Shown: in pieces, positions 32,467 through 44,110 of the stretch | Position numbering within the stretch: position 1 is the first letter of the stretch | Layout: each line of letters starts with the position of its first letter | Position numbers and translations under genes: made by a program | Assembly (NCBI RefSeq): GCF_900324465.2 | Contig: NC_046627.1 | Span: 14,124,967 to 14,188,966 of the forward strand | DNA from: Anabas testudineus | Taxonomy: Eukaryota > Chordata > Actinopteri > Anabantiformes > Anabantidae | Length of the DNA stretch: 64,000 nucleotides | Direction: 5' to 3' | The notes under the pieces: model-generated | Databases searched by the model: none | What the model saw: only the letters and a program-made list of their open reading frames with translations | What the model was told of the DNA's origin: nothing

Positions 32467-33030
32467 AGCAATTCAATTGAATTGTATTTGTATAGTGCCA
32501 ATTCACAACAGAAGTCATCTCAAAGCACTTTACAGTGTACGGCTAAAGACCTTACACTTGTTGTACTAAGCAAATATCTAAGCCAAGAAGACAAATGTTA
32601 GGGTAAAGTGCTCTAAAGCTGTTTCAGTTTTTATTTCTCTATTTATATACATCTTTTTAGGGTTAAGTGGATGGAAAAATTCAGTGGACTACCGTTTTCA
32701 GCAAGTGTTTGGTGAGTGGACGTGTATGAGTTTTATGTAAACTTATGTAGTTTTACACTAAAATTACATAAAAAAAAAAACAACAATCCCATTTGACCAA
32801 GTTTTAGGCAACAGCGGAAAAACTCCCTTTAAAGGAAGAAATCTCCCTCAGAACCACAGTCATGGTGGGCGTCCATGAGGAGAGAGAAAAGCAAACAGCA
32901 GGCAACAAAAACAACAACAAGCAGCAAAAACATTGGGCAGGTCAACTGGATTCTGGAGATGTACGGCTCAGACCGAGGATACCTGCAGAAAAGTACAGGG
33001 AGAGGGAGACAGAGAGGAGGAAGCGCAATG
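32467..33030 (+). repeat. Common teleost repeat interrupted by a second repeat
   Basis: ATAGTGCCAATTCACAACAG starts a dispersed fish repeat whose body resumes near 32,785 (AACAATCCCATTTGACC, then GGAAAAACTCCC). Between them, 32,548-32,715 is another element (GCAAATATCTAAGCC to CGTTTTCAGCAAG). The uninterrupted order at 43,795-44,110 supports a nested insertion. Confidence 0.6.
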
Positions 33031-33529
33031 GCTGTTAGTACAGTTTCTGTAATTTATTCACTCCTGTAGAAGACAATAAAACACAACACAGGTTATCTTC
33101 TGATCTGTTCTGCACAACTGACCAATACAAACACAAGAATAACAAAGCCTACATTGAGAACAGCTGCTAATATACCTGCAGAGCTACGTCAGACACATGG
33201 CCGCTACTGCAGTACCAAAGGTGAGCTAAGCTAACTTCGTGAGAAAAATAAAACTTAAACAAAACTTACAATCCCAGTCAAAACTAAAAAATAACATAAA
33301 GTAAAGCAAGCAAAATACACAATACATTTTTACAAGAAAATGATCAAATAGCACCCTCAACATTTCTCCATGCCTCTTAACCTCATGGTTCAGAGTCCTC
33401 TGAGCCATCTCTAACTGTGAGCTTCATAAAAAAGATAAGTGTTAAGTCTTTTTAAGTCTAGTATGCTTTAGAAATATGGGACTAAGCAATGATAACAATA
33501 GTTACAACTCCATTCCTCTTGTCAGACAA

Positions 33530-33800
33530 TTTTCGGGAGACGCCACTGGTTATTTTTCAGTTTAGGTTTGTATTTATCTGAAACGTTTAGACTCTTGTGC
33601 AGTGAAACTCTTCTTTTGACGACTCAATGAATAGTTTATTAATGAGACAAATTGAGGCCACTCGCTGCTTATTCTGCCACAAACAACTGACACCTTTGCT
33701 GTTTGTGTTGTGCTCTAACTACAGTATGTGCATCAACTACATTTATTCTCTGTTAACATGTCACTGCTAATGCTCGTATTAAATTACCATCAGCACAGAT
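33530..33800 (+). pseudogene. Orphan copy of a class II promoter and first exon
   Basis: About 270 bp match 37,440-37,735, the first-exon region of the gene at 38,294, including TATTTATCTGAAAC, TTGTGCAGTGAAACTC, GCCACTCGCTGCT and TATGTGCATCAACTACATTT. The donor is missing: where the intact copy reads ACAAACAAGTAAGTAACTG, this one reads ACAAACAACTG, which removes exactly GTAAGTAA. No class II coding exon follows before the class I gene at 34,989. Confidence 0.65.
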
Positions 33801-33984
33801 GAGAAATGATCAGATGAACAAAGGCTGCAAGAACTGTTGGTGTGATGCTTTTATGTAGGTGGTACGAACAGAAATATTAATCAGCTCAAAGTATTTAGCT
33901 GTCTGGGTTTCACTTACTTTTTCCAACCATTCCTTTTTGTGCATACTCTGCAAGTGAACAACGTGTTGTGGTCCCCTCACCTCA

Positions 33985-34235
33985 CCTCAAAGGATCCCAG
34001 GAAAAATTTTTCAGCTCTGTGTTTCCACAATGGTGAAACGACCTGCCCACCTCTGCACGCTCGGCTGCCCCACTCTCAGTTTTCAAAAACTTGCTGAAAA
34101 CGGTAGTCTACTGAATCTTTCTGTCCACTTAACCCTAAGAAAATATATATTTATACCCAATGAAACTGAAACAGCTTTATAGCACTTTACGCTAATGTTT
34201 GTCTTTTTGGCTTAAATATTTGCTTTGTACAACGC
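33985..34235 (-). repeat. Inverted copy of the repeat at 32,548-32,715
   Basis: Read on the minus strand, this segment matches the inserted element at 32,548 (TAAGCCAAAAAGACAAAC to CCGTTTTCAGCAAG) and extends further. The two form a long imperfect inverted pair about 1.3 kb apart. A related fragment lies at 47,780-47,830. Confidence 0.65.
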
Positions 34236-34988
34236 TACATGTAAATATGAATGTACGTTCAATGGGCATAATTAAAATAACTGACGTGTATCAGCTTAGA
34301 AATACTGTGCTGTTGTGACTTTGGTGAAGATCACATAACATTTCATGACCAATTTATACAGAAAATCAGGAAATAGTTTGAGAGCTTAGGTTAATAACAT
34401 AAAATATATAATAATGTTATAATAACAAAGAGAGAAGAAACAGGCAAACAGAAAACTCCAAATTGTAATTTACTTAAAAACAGGTTTAACTGTCAGCATA
34501 TTGCCTCCACCTTAAGCTAATATTGACATTAGAGATAGATAGAGATGCATTTGAAAAGAGAGCAAATCTTTTCACAACACATGGAGATGAATGACTGGAT
34601 GGCAGGAGAGACATTGACGGTAAATTGATGCTATTGTTAAATCATTTCTGTGCATGTTTTTGATGTAAAACCCGGTACTTTTGCCACAACATTTCCAATG
34701 GTGGACCTTTTGGACAACGGGTAAAGAAATGGACTGAAGCACGCCATGAAAAAAATAGACAGGCCGGTTCACCATGATGCATAATAAGTTACTTGTACAG
34801 TTTAAACTCTACAATATGTTGTTTATATTGCTATAATTTGCTATAATTTAATTCCTGCAGTCATTCTTAAAAAAAACAGAAAGCTCTACTTTGTAGCTCT
34901 GCTCATGAGATTTCTCTAATTTTAAGCCATTGTGTAGAACCTTGTCTTAAAATCCTCCTCAACATCTGTCTCCTCTCACAGGGAGAAG

Positions 34989-35824
34989 ATGATCTTCAGG
35001 ATCCTGCTGCTCATCAACCTGATCTCATGTGTCTCTGGTTAGTTCACATCTTCACTTTATTCTCCAGCAACTCAACAATTATTAATAGTTCAATAATTCA
35101 AGTTGTCACTTTGTGTCTGTGTCTCCTCAACAGGAACATTTGTAGTGAATGTGACACAGACCTCCTATCAGGCAGAGGAGAACCACAACATCACACTGGA
35201 GTGGACGTTCACTATCAGACCTCACACATCCTCTAACTCAGTCAACATCTTCTGTGACATGTTTACTGACCACAGTCAATTAGTCCTGTTTCATCTCCAT
35301 GAAGGTGTTGAGGTCTCAGAGTCTCAGGATCAACAGTTTTCAGGAAGAGTCCAGTTTGACAAAGACGTCCTCAGAGAAGGACGAATCAGACTCCAACTGT
35401 CCAGACTCAGGACTACTGACTCAGGACTGTACCTGTGTGAAGTGAAAACAGATCAAGGTTGGAGCTCTGACAGATGTCGACTCGACGTCACTGGTGAGCT
35501 GACTGAGTAGAACTAATGAACACTTCATTAGCAATAGCGGTGTTGTTTCATTCAATGTGATTGATTCTGTCTATGGACCGTCTTACATCCTTTACAGCAG
35601 CTGTTGATCAGCCCAAACCTCAGAGACCAACTGTGAATCCACAACCAGAGAGTAGGAGTCGGATCGGCTTAGTCGCACTGATAGCAACAGCAGGAACTAT
35701 GCTAGTTGTCTTTATTCTAGTAATCTTTGCTTTGCATTTTTGTTTTATTAACACTGCTTCACAGAGAACAGGAAATGTTACATATTATGAAAGGCAAAGT
35801 CAAATGGTGACCTCAAATACGTAG
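34989..35824 (+). CDS. V-set Ig receptor-like membrane protein, class I (gene 6)
   Basis: Three exons (34989-35037, 35134-35493, 35598-35824) encode 211 residues. The signal exon is nearly identical to that of gene 1 (MIFRILLLINLISCVSG). The V domain spans about 18-136 with B-strand Trp (NITLEW), C-strand Cys (NIFC), F-strand DSGLYLC and a G-strand Cys (DRCRLDV). The stalk exon begins AAVDQPKPQRPTVNPQPES. The membrane helix is at about 159-184 and the tail includes TGNVTYYERQSQ. That tail has two tyrosines but does not match ITIM, ITSM or ITAM. An acceptor 7 nt before the ATG implies a noncoding first exon. Its 5' flank resembles that of gene 1, so the two are probably tandem duplicates. Confidence 0.8.
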
Positions 35825-36289
35825 TTCAGTGACAATTGCCACTAAAATCCCATCAGCTCTTTACTTAGACATCTGAAAGTCATGGTCTGATTTTGACTTG
35901 CTTTTAAGTGTCTCATTGTTTCTCAACACTGCATTGGATTTAAATCACTGTTTAAAACCATAATGTGAGTTAAAGTTTTACAAAGGTGCCAGCACTGTCA
36001 ACATACCTGTGACATGAAGATAACAGGTGTGGTGGTTTGGAGCCTTCGGCGACACCTTGTGGCCACATTTGGCAGATGAGAAATGAGAGAAAATGCACTG
36101 TATAACATGGATGTTGAGGTTCATTCATATTCATTTTATTATCTAATCAATGATTAGTCCACACTTAAAAATACTAAATTAGCTGTTGCTCCAAGCTTAA
36201 AAGTTGTATTTACATTTTGTTCAAATGATCAAAATGCTTTTCTTTACCTGGGCCAGGACACAGTTACTTTACTTAGGTTGCAGGTTGTC

Positions 36290-36375
36290 CATTCAGTAGA
36301 CATTTCATTTTGTTAAACCCACTCAATGACATTTAGCAACTTACAAGTGGTACAGTACAAGGTGAGCGTAGGAAG
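36290..36375. repeat. Partial copy of the repeat at 17,628
   Basis: GACATTTAGCAACTTACAAG followed by GGTGAGCGTAGGAAGG matches part of the dispersed repeat. Confidence 0.5.
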
Positions 36376-36549
36376 GTTGAATGATAATGTGAATATTTAG
36401 TTTTTAGATTTTCACTGAACCTGCGTCTGTACTGTTAAAGGTTTTTCTCATATGACCTCACTCACCTCCCATCCACATATTTGAGTCTTGCAATTCTCTC
36501 TGTTGTAAATGCAGTACTTTTTTTGAAGAGTTACTTATGAGCCACAAAA

Positions 36550-36570
36550 AAATAAAAAATAAATAAAAAA
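36550..36570 (+). terminator. AATAAA signals, possible end of gene 6
   Basis: Overlapping AATAAA motifs lie about 730 nt after the gene 6 stop. They sit in an A-rich run, so the assignment is tentative. Confidence 0.35.
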
Positions 36571-36579
36571 TTCACATCA

Positions 36580-37430
36580 TGCACATATTTTTAAACCAAA
36601 GCTCATGCAGTCATCACTATTGTTGCTATTGCTGCATTCAATAAAACAAACATATTTGTTCTCAGTGTCTTCTTTATGGTCCATGTGCTGAATGCAAAAG
36701 TCAAGTTTAACATGCACAAATAAACATGAAACAAAAAGAAAATACTTTAAGTCATGAAACAATTTAAACATATACTCATTGTCTATACACTTACAGCTTT
36801 GTTAATGTATTATGCACTTTATGTTTTTGCAGGAACATTGCACAGAAAGCATGTCATTAATCCGTGAACAGCTAAAAGGAAGATAAAAAGTTCAAGTTCT
36901 CACCATTATTATGCATTTTCTTTCTGTCACTGTTCTTTCTCTGCAGTTTCAGGCTCTTGATACAAATAGAATAATTTCTCAGAAGAGCAGAGAAGCAAAA
37001 GTACTTTTCATTACATAAATAAAATGGTTTATTTCCAAGTTTAAGTTCTCAAAACAAAACTCATCTGTAATTTAGTACTGAAAACACTCATCTACTGTGA
37101 ACAGGCTGAAGGTAACAGACACAAGTGTCTTTATTTTCATATAAAATGACATTGTGCACTCTAAACCAAACCTTATATTCAAGTTATATATATCAAGCAA
37201 CTTCAATTGGTCTTAATAAAAAATGATTACATATAAAATGACTACATTAATGTAAATGCAAATTCAAACACAGGTATAAACTCTTTGAAATTGAAATGAC
37301 TATCTTTTTACATTTTCTTCCTGTACATCTTCTAGAGGCAGTGGAGGAGCTTTAGTCAGAGACTTCTCCAGCTCTGCTGTGATTAGAAACGATACAGGAA
37401 GTCATCACCCATCACCCTGTACAGTGACTA
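36580..37430. other. No gene recognised
   Basis: AT-rich intergenic sequence between gene 6 and the first exon of gene 7. No supported ORF or repeat. Confidence 0.4.
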
Positions 37431-37439
37431 TATTTAGAC

Positions 37440-37617
37440 CACTCCCTCCCTCTTACAAGACAATCGCCAGGAGGTGCCAGAGGTTGTATTTAGGTTCAGG
37501 TGTGTCTTTATCTGAAACATTAAGACTGTTGTGCAGTGAAACTCGTCTTCTGACCAGGCAATGAATTAACAATTAATGAGACAAACTGCCACTCGCTGCT
37601 CACTCTCATACAAACAA
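37440..37617 (+). promoter_or_regulatory. Promoter and 5' noncoding exon of gene 7
   Basis: The exon ends CATACAAACAA|GTAAGTAAC at 37,617, the same donor as before genes 2 and 8. It has a broken duplicate at 33,530-33,800. The coding exon follows after about 670 nt, with an acceptor (CACCAAG) 6-7 nt before the ATG. Confidence 0.5.
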
Positions 37618-38293
37618 GTAAGTAACTGACACATTTGCTGTTTACATGTACTGTATGTGCATCAACTACATTTACTCTCTGCTAATGTGTGACTCTTGAT
37701 GCACATTTTAAATCACCATCAGCACAGATTAGAAAGTTTTTACTCTGACTTAAGTTTAACATTTGCTTTAACAGATCACAGAAATAGTTTCTGCACTGAA
37801 AGAAAAGTCAAGACAAAAACTCATTTTAACATTTTAACAGCATTGTTGTTGCTTTTTTCACATGTACATTGTCACATATGGTTATTTTGTTAGTACAGTT
37901 AATGCTGTTTGTATTGTAAAACTGAATCTATGAGATAGTAAATTGTACATTTGGTGTCTTTGGTATTTTTTGGGAGGAGCTACTGGTTTCTGGATGTATC
38001 TGATAGAAGTGGCAACTAGAAACACATGAACAGGTAAGACAAGAATACAGTAACAATAGAGCTGTCACAGATTACTTTAAGCCAGCCAAGCATCAAAACC
38101 TGATCTAAAGGTTGAACTTTTGCAAAGCCATAGCACTTTGGCTATCAATATCATGATATATGATCATTGTCAGACTTGTATTTCAACACTTAATTTGCCA
38201 CAAAATAAGTCTTAATCCTTATACTGAGGATCCGTCTGTACTGCTTTAAAAAAAATTTACATCTCATTGTGTTTTATTCCACCAAGGGTGGAG

Positions 38294-39266
38294 ATGATCT
38301 GGATTCTGCTTGTCCTGACGACCTCCTCTGTCTATGGTTAGTAGGGACCTGAATGCTTCTAATAATTATGATTTATTATAAATTATTACTTGAGAGATTA
38401 ATAGTTTTACTGGTAAAGAACAAGAGGATAGTGTAAATATGGAGCTGAATGTCAATGTCATCATGTCTCTGTTTTTGTCTTTTCCATCATTTTCCTCTCC
38501 AGGAGAGTTTGCTATGAAAATGACTTCGACTTTCTACGAGACAGGGGAGAACAACCACATCACCATCAAATGGGACAGTAAGACCAAGCTGGATCTATCT
38601 CTCACAAATCTCATTTGTGTGTCAAGGTCAAATATTTTTAAGGTTTTGTATCAGATGATACGAGGCCTCGAAGTTCCCAAGTCTGTGCATAAGCAGTTTT
38701 CAAGACGGGTTGTGTTGGACAGAGACGATCTGAGAGAAGGACGAATCAGACTTCATCTATTCATAGTCACAGCCGAAGACTCTGGAGACTACTCTTGTGA
38801 TCTCACTGCAGATTATAATGAAGACACAAGGAAATGGGGGCTCCAGGCCACTGGTAAGTGAAGAACATGTTTATCTCTTATCTACACATTAAAATGAGTG
38901 TGTTGCAACACTGACACAGATTTCTTTCACAGTGCATTTTGTCCTGAATGTGACCAAGAACTCTCCTGGAGCGATATCATCAGCTAATAATGATGAGGAA
39001 ACAGCAGGTGTATTTAACATTGTAGCTTGTCCATACAATTATTACATACATGTATACATACATATATTTTAAAGTTGTTGTAATTTTCTTGTTCGTGTCT
39101 TTAACCAGGTGCTAAACAGCTACTTGAAGAAGTAATGTCAACCATAACACCACTAACAACTCTGATAGGAGCAGCTGTCCTCTTGGGATATTTAATTGTT
39201 CGTCGGGCCTCCAACAGACGGAGTCTACAGTTTGAAATGAGAAAAGTGTCCTCGTTGACCTCCTGA
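38294..39266 (+). CDS. V-set Ig receptor-like membrane protein, class II (gene 7)
   Basis: Four exons (38294-38336, 38503-38853, 38933-39007, 39109-39266) encode 208 residues. The signal peptide is MIWILLVLTTSSVYG. The V domain spans about 16-131 with B-strand Trp (HITIKW), C-strand Cys (NLIC), F-strand EDSGDYSC and a G-strand ending RKWGLQATG. A 25-residue stalk exon (FVLNVTKNSPG) follows, then a membrane helix at about 168-186 and a basic tail (RRASNRRSLQFEMRKVSS). All introns are phase 1. Unlike genes 2 and 8 it has no separate tail exon. RRAS and RRSL in the tail resemble basophilic kinase sites; there is no tyrosine motif. Other family members support every exon border. Confidence 0.8.
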
Positions 39267-39269
39267 TAA

Positions 39270-40310
39270 AGACGACTGGCATCATATTGAGTCACCTAAC
39301 TAAACAAGATGTGAACATTTGCCAGCATGGAGACGGGGCTGACTTTGTGGTCCAGGCCTCATTACAGAAACTATAAAAGAAGCACATCATGAATTTGACA
39401 GCTGATGTGAAAGTCATCAGATGTTGACGTGCTGTCACAAATAAGTTGTGTGACAATTTGGGGAAGTCCGAAAAAACGTATTATGTACAATTATTTATTT
39501 CCATTTTTTGTTTACTGTGTTATTGTTGTCTCTACTTCATTCTATACTATATAGTTTATATTGTTTTTTAACAGAGTAAATATTTTACAGATTTGTCACA
39601 AATGTCAATATCCCTGTTTTCACTTTAAATAAGATGTAGAAGAAGTATGAGCCCTGAATATCCTATACATCCATCCTTTTACAGGATGGACATTTCCGGT
39701 GAATCTCAGCTGTTCTGGGTTAAGAGTCAGGGTACACTCTGGACAGGTTGCCAGTCTAGCTCCAACATTCACATCCATGAGCAATTGAATTGAAGTACCC
39801 GTATTATGCCTGTGATGGGGCTTAAAAAAAAAACAGTCCCTTTAATGTGCCTGTACACTGTGATGCTAAGAAACTGTGTCATTGTGAGCAGCAAGTCTGA
39901 AAATGAGCAGGAACAGACTCAAAAGCAACTATTTACACACTCATGGACGACCGCTCTGTCAAAAACAAATGAGTCCACAGTTTGTTCAGCTCCTGAGAGG
40001 ACAGAGGAAGGACACTTCTGAGTTTGTCCATAAATCCAAATGTTAATCAGTGTCTGTTGTTCGTGTTCAGCCAAGTTCACTGTGGGCGGGGTTTAGACTG
40101 AGCCAGAGCAGGAATTGGTTCCTAGAAAACTAGGAAAGGATACGAGTGCACTTCTAACATAGTTGGTGTGTCTACATGAACCACAGAATCATATAAATGT
40201 ACTAAAATGACACTTAGGGCGAAATATTTTCAGTATGTCAAGTGCTACGAAATATTTCTGTCACTAGATGCCTCCCACACGCCAAAACAAGAACAATAGA
40301 ATATACCACA
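39270..40310. other. 3' region of gene 7 and intergenic sequence
   Basis: No coding feature supported. Part of it (about 39,680-39,790) resembles a dispersed repeat. No canonical AATAAA was found close to gene 7. Confidence 0.35.
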
Positions 40311-40314
40311 ACCT

Positions 40315-40511
40315 TGAAGAAAGTTAGTTTCACTTTTACTCATAAAGTCACGTGACATCATGTCACGAGCTCTTTTGCTGTTGTTAAACAGTTGCTCGTG
40401 TTATTTTCAGTGTTGTGCAGTGAAGCAGGTCGTCCAGCCAGCTGATAATTCAAAGAAAGTGAGAAGAAAGCTAAACACGGACTTGCTTGCTGCTGTCTCG
40501 CCTTGAAACAA
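40315..40511 (+). promoter_or_regulatory. Promoter and 5' noncoding exon of gene 8
   Basis: The exon ends CCTTGAAACAA|GTAAGTAAC at 40,511. AGTTTCACTTTTAC at about 40,325 is one base off an interferon-stimulated response element in reverse orientation, and a TGTGCAGTGAAGCAGG stretch is shared with gene 7. This hints at interferon-linked expression but is not proof. Confidence 0.45.
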
Positions 40512-41372
40512 GTAAGTAACTAAAATGCGATATTTGTTTAAGCTTAGTCATTTGTTTAGTGCACATTTACCACAGTTTGTTTACACGACTGATGACGCAC
40601 TTGTTAAACCAGCCTCAGCACAGATTACAAAATTAAAGCAGGCCTGAATTTAATCCTCTTGTTTGAGTAAATATTTTAATCTGAACCTAAAAAATCTATT
40701 TGAGTTCCTACAGTTTTTCACTAGTTAAAAAAAATAGTTATTAAAGTTACGGTTGTTACTGTTAACAAAGAACAACAGCTAATGTGTGCACACAGTGCCA
40801 AGGCCAGAGAAAACAAATGTTTATAAAGTGGTTACTGTGTTCATCGATGTTTGTTTAGACAGATCTAGACAAAAACTGTTTCTGCAGGGATAAAAAAAAA
40901 AATCACATGTTAAACAGGAAGTGCAGAAACCATGAGTTGGTCCTTTTAAATTTTAAAATCCAGCTTTTTAACTTTTTCATTCGCACCAGAGCCTCTTTAG
41001 AAAAACAGGCAGCAGTGAGAAATACAGAGTTGTTTCATTTCCAGATCAGGCATCTGACTGCAATGACTTCAAGAAGCCGTTCAGGAGGAAGACTGCGCCC
41101 TGGTCCTGGCTTCGTGATCCTGAGAACAGCTGACAGATGAGACACCAACACCTTTGCGAACATGTGGGACTTTTTTTCATAACTATGTTTCAACGTTGTT
41201 TATTTCATCATAGAAATAAATGTAATTTAGTCCTTTAACTATAGCTCACAAAGTATTTGATGTCACACAGAAGAAGCACAGACACAGGGAAGCTTTTGTG
41301 TGACCTTCAAACATCTTCATAGAAGATCGAGGATCAGGAAATCTAGGAAACAGGTTTCCTCTCAGGGCGAAG

Positions 41373-42491
41373 ATGATCTGGCTCCTTCTAATGCTCAGCT
41401 TCATCACTTCTGTCTGTGAGTACGAGGACAGTTTTTACACTTCCTCGAGGTCACTGAGTCAACTCTTTATTATACGTCATCTCTTGTGTCTCTGCTTTCC
41501 CCTCTCTCTCCTCAACAGGGATGTTTGTTTCTCCGTCCTTCTTTCAAACAGAGGAGAACAACGACGTCACCCTCACATGGGTCAGTCAGACCAAAACCGA
41601 CATGTCTCTTGCCAACCTGGTTTGTTTTTTCCAGTGCGAACCTCCTAAGGTTTTGTATGAAATGATAAACGGCGTTGAGGTCCCACAGTCTCAGCATCAG
41701 CAGTTTACAGGACGGGTTCAGGTGGACAAAGAGGCTCTGAGAGACGGACGAATGAGGCTCCGTCTGTCCAGAGTCACGGCCGAAGACTCTGGAAACTACT
41801 GGTGTGATCTGGCTGTGAATTATGATAGGAACACCAGGACTTGGGAGCTGGAGACTTCTGGTAAGTTGACTATACTGTACCACCTACAGGACATAACTGT
41901 AACCATGGCAACAAGTTAATTAATAAAGAACCCCCCCCACCCCTTTAGAAAAATTTGTTGTGAATGAGAATCAGACCTCGGATGGAGACAACAGTGACGA
42001 GTCCCTCAGCACAGCAACATCTGGACCAGGAACAAAAGGTGAGTGATGACTTGAGGCAGATGTAGTACCTCACCACTGGATGTACTCTTGTGTACTGCAT
42101 ACTGTATACTATACTATACACACACACACTGACGTTCTGTCTCTACACAGGTTCAGAAATCACACTCAGTATTCAGCACAAAGAATTTATTTTCCTGGCT
42201 GTATTCATTGGAAGTCTGGCTGCAATGGTTGTGTTAGCGTTTGGAAAACTGATCTGCCAACATCCTCCACAGAAAGGTATTTCTACTGACTTCACTTTGA
42301 CTTCAGTTTGTCAGTGTTTCATCCATATTGATCATTTCATTAACCACGCAGATCAAGAGAGCCAGTCACTGATTGTCCGGAAAAGTAAAGAAGTTGAGGT
42401 CAACATCCCCGAGTGCTCCAGTGGTGAACAAACACGGCAGGGATTGCGGGACGGTGAGACGACTCTGCCATCTTCACTTCTCACAGTCTGA
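41373..42491 (+). CDS. V-set Ig receptor-like membrane protein, class II (gene 8)
   Basis: Five exons (41373-41415, 41519-41860, 41949-42038, 42151-42276, 42352-42491) encode 246 residues, the longest member. Signal peptide MIWLLLMLSFITSV, then a V domain to about 128 (B-strand Trp in DVTLTW, C-strand Cys in NLVCFFQC, F-strand EDSGNYWC, G-strand RTWELETSG). A 30-residue acidic stalk follows (SDGDNSDESLS), then a membrane helix at about 170-190, and a 50-residue tail (ESQSLIVRKSKEVEVNIPEC and on) without tyrosine motifs. Exon 1 must use an unusual donor (T|GTGAGT) that makes the junction codon Trp instead of Gly but keeps phase 1. The tail exon is the reference for the altered tails of genes 2 and 4. 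Confidence 0.8.
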
Positions 42492-43394
42492 GTTCAAACA
42501 GCGAAGAGGAAGCTGCTTACTGTGAAGTGCAGACACACAAGTGTTTTCTATTTCCTGTCTCAGTGGTTGCATTCACAGCGACAGCTTTCGCTGGGGGGTG
42601 GGGGTTCATACCTAATGTCATTTCACCTGTTCGTAGCCACCTCGGCTCCTCGTGCGACCGTTTTCCTACCTCTCGCTTATATATTTTACTTAAGCTTTCG
42701 ATTTAAAGTGCCAGTTAATGTTGCTGCCTTCCAGCTGCTTAACACAGTATAATTCACTGTAACATATCAAAGTAAAACGTCTTTGCACTCTTTTACAATC
42801 CATTTATACTGTGTGTGTGTTGAGATGAACTATTATTACATTTCAAGTTTGTTCCAGGTGATTTTATTTAATTTACAGCTGTCTGTTCAAACCTACTGTA
42901 CTTTATATGTTCGTATATTTGTTTTATATTTATACCTATTTATATTAAGTCTTGACTTTACAAATACAGCCTTTATAAGACTATAAAAAAAATCTGTGGA
43001 GCCTTTACAGTTCAAAAAAACAACTATGGCAACAGAGTCAACCGCAGCTCTGATGCCGATTAGAGCAGAAGTTCTCCAGGATGTCAGATTTCTGCAGGAT
43101 ATCAAACAACTTCACTTGTTAATTTCATCATGTTCTGAAATCCAGTAAAGTCAGCAGCAGCTTGGCAAAGAGAACAAACATTCAACATTTCAATGTAAAC
43201 TTTAAAAAACACAGCTTTAATATGGAAACAAACTCAGTCACAACAGCCTTAAATTCCATTTATTTATTCACATTGTTGTAAATGTAAACTGATTTCCCAG
43301 TATTGTTTAATGAAAAATGTCACTTTACAAAATGTATGTTCTTTTAGGTTACTTTTTCCAGTTATGTTTGGAGCATGTGATTGTGAAAACTGAC

Positions 43395-43412
43395 AATAAA
43401 TGACAGAATAAA
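43395..43412 (+). terminator. AATAAA polyadenylation signals, gene 8
   Basis: Two AATAAA motifs (43395-43400, 43407-43412) lie about 900 nt after the gene 8 stop, giving a 3' UTR similar in length to that of gene 2. Confidence 0.55.
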
Positions 43413-43794
43413 CACAACATATATGTCGTTTTGTGTTTTATCACTGGAGGAAACAACAGATGAGCTTTGTAGAAGTGCTGCTGTTGTCTAGAACACTGCA
43501 GAATTTAATGGGTTTTTTAGACACATAATTAAAGAATTAGCTCACCCTATGTAGACAGGTGTATGCCTTTCCAAATCATGTCCAATCAAAGTGGAGAAAC
43601 ATCAAGGATGATCAGGTGACTCACCAGAGCTCAATTTTGTTTATGTGATTTTTCAAAATTTAATATTAATACGTTTGCAAACAAACTTCTTTTACGTTGT
43701 CATTTTAGGATATTGTTATTTAGTAAAATAATTTAATCCATTTTGGAATAAGGTTGGAACCTGACAAATGTGGAAATTAAATTAAATTCAAATT

Positions 43795-44110
43795 AGTTAT
43801 TTATTTATATAGAGTCAAGTTATCTCAAGGCACTTAACAGTGCATGGTTTACCTTACAGTAATTATACAAATTATGATACAGAAAACTAAGCAATCCCAT
43901 TTGAGCAAGCTTTAAGCAACAGTGGAGAGGAAAAACTTCCTTTAGAGAAAGAAACCTCCAGCAGAACCAGGCTCATATTTGGCGGCCATCTGCCTCGACC
44001 GATTGAGGTGAGTGGAAAGAAAAGAGAGAAAAGAACAGCAGGCAATAAAGAACAACAACAAGCAGAGCTAAAGAGCTGTGAAAACTTTCTGGATGCACTG
44101 TAAGGACGGC
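43795..44110 (+). repeat. Common teleost interspersed repeat, fullest copy
   Basis: The order AAGTTATCTCAAGGCACTT, AATCCCATTTGAGCAAGC, GGAAAAACTTCC, CAGCAGAACCAGGCTC and CGACCGATTGAGG is that of a well-known dispersed fish repeat. Copies or parts lie at 18,001, 32,467 and 48,695. Confidence 0.65.
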
